Of a stretch of DNA of 64,000 nt, positions 37,790 through 48,768 are shown in pieces. The number at the start of each line of letters is the position of its first letter. Position 1 is the stretch's first letter. Below the pieces are notes generated by a model. The model had not been told where the DNA came from, ran no database searches, and was given only the letters and a program-made list of their open reading frames with translations. The DNA lies in the NCBI GenBank assembly GCA_026419785.1, contig JAODTK010005886.1, positions 124,001-188,000 of the forward strand. Reading direction: 5' to 3'. The position numbers and the translations under genes are program-made. This stretch comes from Sclerodactyla briareus (lineage: Eukaryota > Echinodermata > Holothuroidea > Dendrochirotida > Sclerodactylidae).

Positions 37790-37975
37790 GTGGGCCCATG
37801 CTCAATACAGTTCCGCACCATCGTATGGAATCCCTCCGGCTTTTCAAAGTGAGACCAGGTAGGCCATAATGTCTTGCTTACGTTGGCGCCGCATCCTTCT
37901 CCAACAGGGCCAGGCTCATAGGGTTGACATTCTTCCAGGGGAGACCCCCTATGGTACGCGTGCATCAAGGGTGGG
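37790..37975 (-). other. Candidate coding exon in B1 (frame not kept)
   Basis: This aligns with the open frame at 42.15-42.33 kb in B2, which encodes PGKNVNHYERALLEQEAARQ and RKQDIMAYLVHFE. In B1 the frame breaks in the middle, though CAACGTAAGCAAGACATTAT and CATACGATGGTGCGGAACTG are kept. If coding, it is a charged, probably helical segment. I do not recognise the family. Confidence 0.25.
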
Positions 37976-38769
37976 TCAGGGAGTGTCAGGGGGGCGGGGG
38001 GCAGATGGAAGCAGAGAAGAGAGACAATGGGAGAAAATGTTCGAAAAGGGGTGGGAGCAAGACGATGGTATAGGTTGGTGCATGGAGAAGTACAGATTTT
38101 GTGGTTATATATATATTATGCAAAAGCAGTAGGTGCGTGAAGCATCAGCATAGAGGTGTTATTATATGGAATGATTGCGGATGAGTTTAGTTTAATGTCT
38201 CCAGAAACATGGAACCACAAATCGGGCATTATTTTAGTGCTGTGAGAAGGAGAAAGCCATGGGCCTGACATATCGGTTGGTGGAGCTCTGGAATGTAGGT
38301 CACACGTTGCAGTGTAACCCAGAAACTATCAGCTTTTTGCCATGTGCCATCAGCAAGAACACTTTGTTTTAATTGCCCCACCCCAGGAGAACTGGGTACC
38401 TTGAATTGGGCAGAGTATAGACTTTGCCTACGTGGCAGCAAGTAACTCTCTGGAGTTGTTGAAGGGCATACGATTCCTTTTATCATGTAATATCTAACAG
38501 AAGCAAACTGCTAGTGCTTCTTGCCTGAGTGGTTCCAACCATCTCCGTAATCGAGACTATAACCCCTATTGTCTTACATTTGTATGAAGAACCCCCAATG
38601 GCCCAGGCGTTCGATACTGTATTACAGAGTTTGACACTGGGTTGACCTCAAAGACTGGTGCGTCCACACCCCAAAAATAAATATGAAATTTATCCTTTTA
38701 ATGTCTTGTTGACCTAAGAGAGTAAGAGTACTAACTAGGTCGCAGCCCAACAACCTGGGAAAGTGCATA

Positions 38770-39320
38770 ATAGCCTCAGATATGGCAAGTCTGTATGTGG
38801 CTACAGTACTGGAATGTGGACTGAGGTACTGTTATGGGACAGCATGAACTGTATGTGGACTGCATTACTGTAATGTCGGACTGCAGTTCTGTATTTGAAC
38901 TGCATGTACTATATGTCGTACTGCAAGGTACTGTATGTGGACTGCAGGTACTGTTTGTGGACTGCAGGTACTGTATGTGGACTGCCAGGTACTGTTGTTG
39001 ATTGCATGGTAACTGTTTGTGGCTGCGAGTATGTATTTGGATTGGCAGGGTACTGTTTGTGGCCTGCGGTACTGTTATGTGGACTGCAGTACTGTATGTG
39101 GATTGCGGTACTTTTTGTGCCTGCGTACTGTATGTGATTGCAGTACTGTATTGGACTGCAAGTTCTGTATTTTGACTACAGGTACTTGTATTGGCTGCAG
39201 GTACTGTTATGTGGACAAAAAAACAGTAGCTGTATGTGGACTGCAGGTACTGTAGTGTACAGCAGGTACTTTATGTGGACAGCGTACTGGTGTGGACTGC
39301 AGGTACTGTATGTAGAATGA
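38770..39320 (+). repeat. Minisatellite, 20-bp unit, copy in B1
   Basis: About 25 copies of GTACTGTATGTGGACTGCAG with small indels. Long open frames here (WTAGTVCGL-type repeats) only reflect the periodicity. Confidence 0.9.
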
Positions 39321-42149
39321 TTCCAACCCCTTTTAATTTTCACAATCTCTCCCAAAATGGTAATTATTGCTCGGTTGCAGGAATCGTGTCTGACAGAACG
39401 GAAACCCGAGTATAATTCCTCTTCAGGAGGCAATATGGGAAACACCGATTAGTTGAGGGTGTTTTGGGCCATTTTTTTCCTTCAAATGTAGGCCGTAATG
39501 ATGTTGTCCCAACTCGGTCAGGACCAGTAACTTACAAGCGCTTAAGAACATGTTTGAAAGTTGAAAGCCGGTACCCAGGGCTGTGGGCCATATTTCAATA
39601 TTTACGAATCACTTGAAAGTGAATATTTGAATCCACCCACTTCTTTCACCTCGGCATGGGGTGACAATTTAGAAGCACAGTAAGAAGTCGGAAAGTGCTA
39701 GTACTGATGGTGTAAGGTAGGCACAGACTCCTGGGCCTGCATCAAGAGAATTGGTTTTCCTCCCCTCCCTGTCCCCACTCTCCCCCCCCCCCCCTTCCTC
39801 CCTGTCAGGTAACTCCCGCAACCCTGAAATTTCCATTGCTATGGTGACTGAATAATTTTAGAACAGGGGCACAAACAATACCTTCCAACAATTGTGACCA
39901 CCTAGTGGGTGTATTCATTGAGTAGGATTCCACAGGAAATGGACTTCAATATTGGTTTAAATATGAGTATTTCATTTTTCGTTCCTCGGACCCCGCCCCC
40001 CCCGTAAATATTGATCATTTCATATAGAAGTGTGACACATTCAGCAGACAGACAGGACGACACATACAGCATGACTGCATGATTCCATTTACAAACATCT
40101 CATTTGTCCTGATAAGGTCTCACATGAATAAGGAAAGAGCACAGTTTTTGCGGAAGGTTGTAGATATGGAAGAGAAGAGAAAAGTCAGGAGGGAGATATC
40201 AAACAATACAATGTGTGTGTGTGGTGTGATCGTGGTGTGGGATTCCACGTGTGTGTGTTCACTTTGTGTGTGGATGTGTGTGGTGATACAGGCATGTTGG
40301 TAACGTGGGTGCAATGGGAGGGCCGTAAGTGAGTGCAGTGATTCGAGTGTTAGTTTTTGGGAAGGGGTGTTTTTAACACTTTTTTTCGCTCTTTTAATCT
40401 GATCACCTTGCTGATCAAATGATCAAACGATAATAGGATTAACAAAGGGCAACCTGGAATTTTCTCCAGCTGTGTTCTTCACTCTGTAATACACAGAATG
40501 ATACCTGATCTTTGGCGAGACCTTAATGTGGGATTGTGGGTGAACACACTAGGGGGCAGCATGTAGATTGCCTATCCCTCTTTGTGTCCCGCCTTGGGTC
40601 TCCATACGGCTACCCCCAATCAGGCACGGATTGATATCACATCCTGGTAAGACCTGAACCACATTCAAACACTTCATGGGTAAGCTGGAGCTCATTGATG
40701 TTTGAGGACTTAAATAGAGGATGTGAAGGTCCTAAAATGACATGTTGAGCATATTGTGAAAGAAGTTGCAAGTTATAGCAGCATATCTAATCCGAGTATT
40801 GAGATGGACAGAACCTTGCTCTATGATACACACGCTTTTCTGGGCCTCCGATATCTTTCTAACTCTAATTAGTGTCCGGACGGGGCCGGAACCTGGCCGT
40901 AGCCTCTGGCCTCCGGGCAAGGAAGCACGGGGCCGTAGAAAAAATTGATTTAAATATATTTATCAAATGATTTAATACTGTTGACCTGTCACGAAGGTTA
41001 AGTGTTACTAACCCACATGGACTCCATGATCATTTAGTTAAGTCAGATATGACTACTCAACTGACCCTTCATTGCTAAGACTTTATCAGCTGTTGAAGTG
41101 GTTCATTTCCAGATCTGTATACCCTGAATCACAGCAGGAAGAGTTTCTGATAATACTGACCACATATCAGTATCAACATAACCAGGAATGTGACTGGTCG
41201 CTGTGGCATTGAAGCTGCATTATTTTTTTACAAAGGATGAGAAGAAAGCGCCTCATGCTGAACAAAAACAGTGGTCCAGCAGACAACCGACATGTGAAAA
41301 TCTGGTTGTCCAAAGGGACTTTGGTAAGCTCGACGACAAAGAATTGACCTTGGGTGTACCTGTGTAAAATTTGATATGCATGATGGGTATACAGCCTTAA
41401 TCATGTCCTCCCTTCCAGCCACAAACAAAGCTACCAACTGTAGTAATCTCTTGTATTGAATGATATAAAACTAATTGAAAAAAATGTGTGGAAATGTGAC
41501 TAAGTTTCATCAAAATCTAATTAGCGGAATAGGTCCCATGTGGCAAAACAAATATATTTGTTACAGCCGTCGGCTTTTTGAAAATTCTAGAATGATCACC
41601 CATTTACTTCAAAATAGAAAGATTTGAGTGTTAATTTTGACTGGGGTTATTGTTGCAGAATGAGGTGTCGACGATGGCATTCATTTTCAATATCATTGAT
41701 GCTCATTTTCTGGATATTGCGAAGGCTGAGGAGCTTTGAGAAAAACAAACCTATAATCATAATAATAATAAACTAGTATTATATAGGCAAAATTGTGAAG
41801 CTGTGTAAGTTGTAACACAACATTGTTAGAACATATAAACTGATTGGCATTAATTTGTTTTTGCGGTATATTAGCTTCTTTTCACTATTATGCAAATTAG
41901 TTTGTTGTACAATGCTTCAGTAAGTCACCCCTTTACCTGACAGAATGGATACCTACCAATAGCTCTTTGCTATAATGGGAGCATTGCATTCTGGTTGAAC
42001 TGCTACTCATGAAATGGACAATCTACTGAGTTTCCCAACAAAAACATTGAAACTTCTCTACAATGTCCTCTATTGACATTAGATTCATGGAAGAGCAATC
42101 GCTACAAAGCCTCCGAACCTGTAGGCCATATGTCGGTTGTAAGGCAGGC

Positions 42150-42325
42150 AGGGTGGGCCCATGACTCATACAGTTCCGCACCATCGGTATGTCCATCCGG
42201 CCTTCAAAGTGGACCAGGTAGGCCATAATGTCTTGCTTACGTTGGCGGGCCGCCTCCTGCTCCAACAGGGCCCGCTCATAGTGGTTGACATTCTTGCCAG
42301 GGAGACCCCTAGGGTACGAGTGCAT
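42150..42325 (-). CDS. Candidate coding exon in B2, family unknown
   Basis: Minus-strand frame from 42325 reads MHSYPRGLPGKNVNHYERAL, then LEQEAARQRKQDIMAYLVHF and EGRMD. The base order of the ERALLEQEAARQRKQDI part looks codon-like and most of it is shared with B1 apart from indels. A splice acceptor or donor could not be fixed, so the exon limits are approximate. It could also be chance openness within a duplicated non-coding segment. Confidence 0.3.
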
Positions 42326-42375
42326 CAGGGTGGGTCAGGGAGGGTCAGGGAGGGTCAGGGGGAGGGGGAGCAGAG
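42326..42375 (+). other. G-rich tract with quadruplex potential
   Basis: GGGTGGGTCAGGGAGGGTCA followed by another GGGAGGGTCAGGG and GGAGGGGGAG gives many runs of three or more G separated by one to three bases. The B1 equivalent (37972-38005) is also G-rich but with different spacing. Confidence 0.5.
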
Positions 42376-43179
42376 ATGGACAAGCAGAGAGAGAGAAAAT
42401 GGGAGAAAATGGGTTGAGAAAAGGGTGTGGGAGGCAAAGAGATGTTAGAGGTTGGGGCATGGAGAAGTAACAGATACGTGGTTAACTATATAGCCAATAT
42501 TATGCCAAAAGCAGTAGGTGCGTGAAGCATAGATAGAGGGTGTTATTATATGGATGATCCATGAATGGCAGTATTAGGTAATGTCTGTCAAGAAATGGAA
42601 CAACAAAATTGAGGCATTTATTAGTGCTGTGAAGAAGGAGAAAGCCATGGGCCTGACATATCGGTTGGTGGAGCTCTGAATGTAGGTCAAACAGTTGCAA
42701 GTTTGTAACCCAGAAACTAATCAGCTTTTCCAATGTGCCATCAAGCAAACAACGTTGGGTTTCATTGCCCACCCTGAGGATAACTGGGGACCTGTGAATT
42801 GGGCAGATACATACCTTTGGCTACGATGGCAGCAAGTAATCTCGGGAGTTGTTGGAGGGACAACTATCCTTTTATCAGAGTTAATATCTGAACAAGATCA
42901 ATACTGCATAGAGTGATGTACTGCCTAGTGGGTGCCAACAATTCCTAATAGAGACTATAACATATGTCTTAATTTTTATGAACGAACCCCCAATGGCCCA
43001 GCTGTTCGATACTACTATACAGACTTTGACCACTGTTGCCCTCAAAGACTGGTTGACCACACCCCAAAAAAATGACCAATTTAACTTTTTGTCTGTTGAC
43101 CTAAGAGAGGATAAGTACTAAATAGGGCGCAGCCCAACAACCTGGGAAAGTGCTATATCAAGCTTCAGATAGGGCAAGT

Positions 43180-43612
43180 TCTGTTATGTGGATACAGGTA
43201 CTGTATGTTGGACTGCAGTACTGGATCTGTGGAAGCAGGAACTGTATGTGGACTGCAGTATGTATGTGGGACTGAAGTTCGTATGTTGGACTGATGAATG
43301 TATGTGACTGCAGGTACTTGTATGTGGACTGCAGGTATGTTTGTGGACTGCAGGTTACGTATGTGGATGCGGTATGTATGTGGATGCAGGTATGTTTGTG
43401 GACTGCAGGTTACTTATGTGGATGCAGGTAGGTTGTGGACTGCAGGTACTGTTTGTGGACTGGCAGGTACTTATGTGGATTGCAAGTACTGTTATGTGGA
43501 CAGCAGGTACTGTATGTGGACTGCAGGTACTGTGTGTGGACAGCAAGTACTGTTATGTGGACAGCAGGTACTGTAATGTGGACTGCAGGTACTGTATGTA
43601 GAGTGATTCCAA
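43180..43612 (+). repeat. Minisatellite, 20-bp unit, copy in B2
   Basis: Same unit as at 38.77-39.32 kb (GTACTGTATGTGGACTGCAG) with about 20 copies; the array is shorter by roughly 100 bp than in B1. Confidence 0.9.
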
Positions 43613-45516
43613 ACCATTTGTAATTTCACAATTCTCATCCAAAATGGTAGATATTGCATCGGGTTGCAGGAATCTTTCATGACCAGAAAGGAAACCCGAA
43701 GTATAAACCTCTTTTCAGGAGGGCCATATGGGAGAACATGGGGAGTTGAGTGTTTTGGCCAGTTTCTTTTTTCCCTTCACATGTAGGCCTATTGATGGTG
43801 CCAAAACTCTGATCAGGAAACAGTACTTACAGCGCTTAAGAACAGTTTTGAAGTTGGGGAAAGCACGGGTACCCAGGGATGTGGGCCATATTTAAATATT
43901 TACTAATCAACTTGAAAGTGAATAGTGAAATCCACCCCTTCAACTCAGCATGGGGTGGAAATTTAGAGAAGCACAGTAAGAAGTAAGAAGTGTGGTGATG
44001 TTGTTAAGATGAGGCACAAGACTATTGGGGCCCGCATCAGAAGAAATGGGTTTCCCAGGGCCCTTCCCCACTCCCCCCCCCCCTCCCCCTCCTACCGTCG
44101 GTAACTCCTGCAACCACCGAATTCCATTGCTTATGGTGACTGCATATTATACAGGGGCAACAAACAATACATTACCAAATAGTTAGGGACACACTCGGCT
44201 GGTTGTATGTATGGAAATTGAGAGGATTCAACAGGAAATGGACTTCAAATGGGTTGTCAAAATATTAGTATTCATTGATTTCCCTTCTGACCCCCGCCCA
44301 CCGTAAATATTGATCATCGTTCATTTTTTTTAGAAGTGTTACACATGCAGGCAGGCAGACAGACAGACACACACTCATGACTGCATGGATTCCATGACAA
44401 ACACTCTCATTTGTTTGATAAGGTCTTACACGAATAAGGAAAAGACGAAGCAGCAGTTTGAGGAAGGTTATAGATAGGAAGAGAGAGAAAGCAGGAGGGA
44501 GATAGTAAACAAAGTATAAATGTGGGTGTTGTGGTGTGTTGGTGTGTGTGTGTGTGTGTTCACGTGTGTGTGGATGGTGTGTGCATGCATGTGTGGTCAG
44601 TGGGTGCATGGGAGGGCTTATTAAGTGAGTGGCAGTGATTGGTGTTAGTGGTGGGATGGGGGTGCCTTCCGGTGTTTTACACTTTATTATCTTTTATCAT
44701 GATACCAAGGCTGAGCAAATGATCAAACGTATAATAGGAATAAAAGAGTGCAGACCTGGAATTTTTCTCCAGCTGTGAATTCTTCACTCTGTAAATACAC
44801 AGAAGAGACCATGGCTCTTTGGCGATACCTTTAATGTGGGAGTGGGATGAACACAAATAGGGGGGCAGCAATGCAGATTTGCCCTCTCCCTCTTTTGTCC
44901 CTGCCTCTGTCTCCCATACTGAATACCCAGCAATCAGGCAACAGGTATGATTCAAATACTGGTATGACCTGACCAACATTCAAAACACTCTCAGGTAAGC
45001 TGGAGCCTCATTTGATGTTAGAGGACTTAATAGGGATATTGAAAGGTCCTTAAAATGAACATGTTGAGCATATTGTTAAAGTTGCAAAGTTAGCAAGCAT
45101 GATCTAATCCAGATATAGTGAGATGGACAGAACCTTGCTCTATGATACACACCTTTTCTGGGCCATCCTATCTGTTCTAACTCATAAGTAGTGTAGGACG
45201 GCCGGACCTGGTACCTGGAAGACCTCTGGACTCGGGCAAGGAAGCAAGGGGCCTGAGAAAAAATAGGAGTTAAATAGTAGTTTTATCAATGTTAATACTG
45301 TTGACCTGTCACAGAGAGGGTTAATGTTACTAACCCACATGGACTCCATGATCATTTAGTTAAGTCAGATATGACTACTAACTGACCCATTCATTGGCTA
45401 ACTTTATCAGCTGTTGAGAGTGGTTCATTTACAGGATCATGTATGACCCTGAATCACAGCAGGAAGAGTTGGCTGTAATACTGACACATATCAAGTATCA
45501 ACATAACCAGGAATGT

Positions 45517-45744
45517 GAACTTCAGCTGTGGAATTGTCCTCATTCAGCCAAAAACTCTGTATCCATACTACATCGGGTTTGCGCTTCTGGACTAAAAGCT
45601 GGAGCTGGTCAATCTTATTCCTAATACTCATTGCGCGTAATATGACTATCACTAGAATTGCTGACACCTAGCCCACCCCTGGACGGATGACTGATAGGAA
45701 CCCTGTCAGTTGTGACACCCGAGACCCTCATCCCTGCATCTAGT
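45517..45744. other. Junction between B2 and the LINE block
   Basis: No gene recognised. It begins immediately after the last base shared with B1. Confidence 0.3.
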
Positions 45745-46265
45745 TAACAACAGTCCCTCAACATAAAGATTCACCGATGTTGCCTAACACCGAAGCACCA
45801 ACACCAATAAGGTGACCAGCCTTAGAAAAAAATCTCTTCTTCCTCCAAAACATCAATGGACACCCTTCTCATCGCACTTCTCATTTCTCAGGTTCAGACT
45901 AACTATCATCCTGTCATTAAATTGACCATCAAACCTGGAAAGGATACCGCAAATCTTTTTTTTTTTTTACCCAGTTAACTTCAACCTACAGATCAGTTCT
46001 TTTATTCAGGATCTTCCTGTGAGTCACTCTCCCCATGTTATTAGTCTCTACCTCGACAACCCTACCCACCCCTCTTTCCCTCATGATAATATTCACCCTC
46101 TGACTAACGTCCTCAACCCTAGCTTTGACTTAGCCTCCCTCTACTTAAATCCACGAACTACATACCAGACAATAGAATCCCCTACTAATAGGCACTTACC
46201 CAAATTTTTCCTTCTCCCACAACGCACCCGTGCTAACCCTCTCACTCATAGTGCAACTACCACCA
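45745..46265 (-). mobile_element. CR1/L2-type LINE ORF1 remnant with esterase (SGNH) domain
   Basis: On the minus strand, across frames: GKCLLVGDSIVWYVVRGFK (nucleophile GDS at 46174-46182), then EDVSQRVNIIMRERGVG, VVEVETNNMGRVTH (the HVGTND block with G and D changed), ICGILSRFDGQFNDRM, LNLRNEKCDEKGVH, GRRDFFLR and a region aligned with the DGLHL..G motif that has lost its Asp and His context. ORF1 of CR1/L2-clade LINEs is known to carry such an esterase-like domain. Stops and frame changes show it is dead. Its place is odd: on the minus strand it lies after, not before, the ORF2 at 46.6-48.6 kb. Confidence 0.75.
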
Positions 46266-46574
46266 CTGTCATCGCCCATTGCAGCTCCGACTGACCCCCC
46301 CCCCCCCCTGAACTACCTCCTCAATTCCAACGCTCTGAAGGAATTAATAGTAACAATCCTGTAGTCCCAACCTCGTCAACATTTTTTTAAGTGTAGCCCA
46401 ACATCCAGTGCAAATGCCATTTCATCCTCAACCCTAAAGTTTTTTTATACTATTGTTCATGCCTGGACAGTGGGCTTCTCCAATGTGGATCTGAGCACAG
46501 TTTTGCCTGAATAGCATCAGCTCACTCACATTCATATCTGTAAAGTAGTCTGGTGTATGGTAATATGTCGTTGT
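46266..46574. other. Stretch between LINE ORF1 remnant and LINE 3' end
   Basis: Contains a poly-C run at about 46297-46308. Minus-strand frame 46625-46434 is open but shows no motif. Confidence 0.3.
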
Positions 46575-46626
46575 ATAAATGCTAGGTATCATTGTCATCG
46601 TCATCATAAACAGTTTAACGTCCAAG

Positions 46627-46650
46627 AATCCATGCTAGCTAGCATGGATT
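46627..46650. other. Perfect 24-bp palindrome at the LINE 3' end
   Basis: The arm AATCCATGCTAG is followed directly by its reverse complement. It sits between the end of the LINE coding sequence and its short-repeat tail, flanked by CGTCC and AGACGG, which extend the hairpin imperfectly. Such a CATGCTAGCATGG hairpin is a frequent feature at ends of invertebrate retroelements. Confidence 0.8.
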
Positions 46651-47129
46651 AGACGGAAGCACTCTGATGGCAAACTCTTCCACTCCAATCTATCCTGGGC
46701 TAGAGCACAGACTATACCTTTGACAGCGAGGTCACTATGAACAACCTCATCCCAAGTCCTCCGAGGCCTACCTCTCTTACAACTACCATAACCGTGATGT
46801 CTCTAGACCTTGCAAACCAGTTAGCATCCTCCATCCTTTTATTTTAACATGACTGAACCATCTAAATCTGCGACTTCGGACACAGTCACAGTTATTTACC
46901 AGACCCAAGCGATCTCTCAGCTCAATTGGAACATTTTTTATCATTTAAAGTCACTCCACAAATCCATCCAACCATCCTCATATCATTTCTCTTCAAGTGT
47001 AATAAAATCCTTCTTCAACTGCCTAAGTCTCACTAGGAGTTACTACAATTCTACACAAGCCCGCAAAAGACTCTCCCCTTCATACGCGAAGAGAACCCCC
47101 GCGGAAGAGAAGCAGTGGATGGTAACAGT

Positions 47130-47640
47130 TTTTCCACCCACTCCTCATCCTTGGAGCGGAAAGAATAGGAAAGCGGTATCAGTGTCGTTTTTCATGCAAC
47201 GAAGTCCAGGGTTCGATTTCAGCTGACCAGCACGGGCGTTTTTTTTTTCGGAAGTGGCTGTACTGCAGTTTGACGGGCGTGGGTTCCTGGTCTTAGCGTG
47301 CTGGTCCTGCTGTTGAGCAGGGGCTAGGGAATTTTCGGGGGGTTGTTTCGGAGGCACTTGAATAGGGTATCGTCGTCGGCTGTGAGCAGTTCCCGTCGAA
47401 CATCTTCCGCTCCTCCAGCGTTCTGAGAAGGGGGTCAGGTCCTGGAGTTCACTGCTCGTCCGTCGGATGGGGACGTAAAATTGCGGTCCCGGGAGCATGT
47501 TAGAATTGGTTACACCCCTCCCTCGTTACCATCTGAGCAATAGTCGAGAAGAGGATGCGAGTTTGTCGCGGTGCTCATTCCCACGATCAAAAATTTGGTT
47601 AGGGTTACATGAGTCAAATTGGCTCCTGAAACCGTAGCGA
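47130..47640 (+). mobile_element. Putative tRNA-derived SINE inserted in the LINE
   Basis: The plus strand carries GGGTTCGATTTC (pol III B box, at about 47209-47220), preceded by AGCGGTATCAGTGTCG and ATGCAACGAAGTCC, which read like the anticodon region of a tRNA, with a weak A box upstream. Downstream a CGGATGGGGACGTAAAATTG block with GCGGTCCC at about 47464-47490 resembles conserved segments of metazoan SINE families. The segment splits a LINE protein whose two halves rejoin well. Exact ends and target duplication were not resolved. Confidence 0.6.
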
Positions 47641-48570
47641 TCAAATCAAAAATCAAAATTTAGTTCACACAAAACTTTCCCTGCACCTCCCCCTGCACTA
47701 ATCATATCGCCTAAATAACAGACTTCCACAACTCCACAGGATTGCCACCAATTGAAAAACCGACTCCGATGTTCAGGAGAGACTCTATAACCTTCCCCTA
47801 TACAGAATTTCAAATTGGAATTTAAAACAGAACTCAAAACTACCTTCTGCACCTCTAGTGAACCCAGTGGACCTGCCGGGAACTGACATAAAATAGAATT
47901 ACTACCAACTCCTTTGCTACAAAACGTAGCAGGGCCAATTTCCAGAGCTAATAGCAGGGAAACTGTCACAACTACTGACCCTAACTTTGGTCTTATTCAT
48001 ATACACCTAGGCCCTTACACTCGATGCCATCCTTCAAATCTTAAATTTCTCAACTAACTCCTCCAGACTTCCCGCAATCAAAAGAAGATATCGCGTACAG
48101 TAATTCCCAAGGCAACCAGTTTCTAAACTCACTCAACAAAAAAGCTTCGAAAACCATAATGAAAAGTGAGGGCTCAGCAACCGAACGTGGTGCAAGCCCA
48201 CCTTCACCATCGAAACATCACTAAAAGAGCTGTCAACTCTGACACAACATTTTACATCCACATATATGCTGCACAACTGAAACCAGCCATTTTTCCACTC
48301 TAATGCCGCATGCCCACCAAATTACCTCCCGTGGAACTCAATATTAATGAGAAATACAATCTTGTCTTGCCGAAATAAATTCGCCTGCAACTGCCTCACC
48401 AGGAAAATAGCATCAATAGTACCACGCCCTGGACATTAAAAACAAATGCATTGTCGTCATATGGTATCTATCTCTAATCAGTCTGACAAGTATTCTCTCC
48501 ATAACTCCATCAAAATGCTACAGCAGCTTTTTCTCTGTAAATTACCCTTTTAAGCAGCGCCTTTGCCCTA

Positions 48571-48767
48571 CTGAGTGCACAGTCATTATGTAGAACAAAA
48601 TTAACACTCACGCAGTGGGGTCATATCTAGGGACGGCACAGGAAATGCAGTGAATTTCTGGACACAAGTTGCCGTGAGGATAGACAAGAATAGATGTGAA
48701 TGAATAATATGATAAATGTAAATAATTAAATCAATGATTTCAGCTGGTGCGCTTATGGCAGATGAGC
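48571..48767. other. Unrecognised short stretch
   Basis: No gene seen. It lies between the truncated LINE and the minisatellite. Confidence 0.3.
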
Positions 48768-48768
48768 T

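Larger units (their letters stand above)
36820..41192 (+). repeat. Large tandem duplication, copy B1
   Basis: Starts near GTGCTGTATCATGGCATTG and ends near AACATAACCAGGAATGTGAC. The whole segment recurs at 41.19-45.52 kb, offset about 4.37 kb. It holds, in order, an (AAT)n/TATATAGCGC block, a candidate exon on the minus strand, a 20-bp minisatellite, a poly-C run at about 39781 and a GT-rich stretch near 40211-40285. Confidence 0.9.
41193..45516 (+). repeat. Large tandem duplication, copy B2
   Basis: Directly abuts B1: TGACTGGTCGCTGTGGCATTG marks the join. The order of landmarks is the same as in B1 and ends near CATAACCAGGAATGTGAAC. Differences are scattered short indels. The (AAT)n block and the minisatellite are both present but vary in unit count. 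Confidence 0.9.
46575..48570 (-). mobile_element. LINE ORF2 (reverse transcriptase) copy, decayed, with nested insertion
   Basis: Minus-strand order: MERILVRLIRDRYHM, GRGTIDAIFLVRQLQANLF (48371-48432), then a region aligned with FDRVPREVIWWA and SVAEPSLFIMVFEAF, NWLPWELLYA, GVGSNSILC, and CYLGDMISAGGG (about 47685-47722). After an interruption of about 530 bp come FSSRMKGRVFCGLV, LKRNDMRMVGWICGVTLND and RGRPRRTWDEVVHSDL with ALAQDRLEWKSL. This is a full run of the palm, thumb and C-terminal blocks of a LINE ORF2. No endonuclease domain is visible, so the copy is 5'-truncated. The 3' end is a palindrome at 46627-46650 followed by a GATGAC-like microsatellite tail near 46575-46610, as in CR1/L2-type elements. 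Many stops and frameshifts. Confidence 0.85.

Noticed and set aside
38895..39320. Overlapping open frames encoding WTAGTVCGLQVL-type repeats
   Set aside because: They follow only from the 20-bp periodicity, exist in more than one frame, and break between the two duplicate copies.
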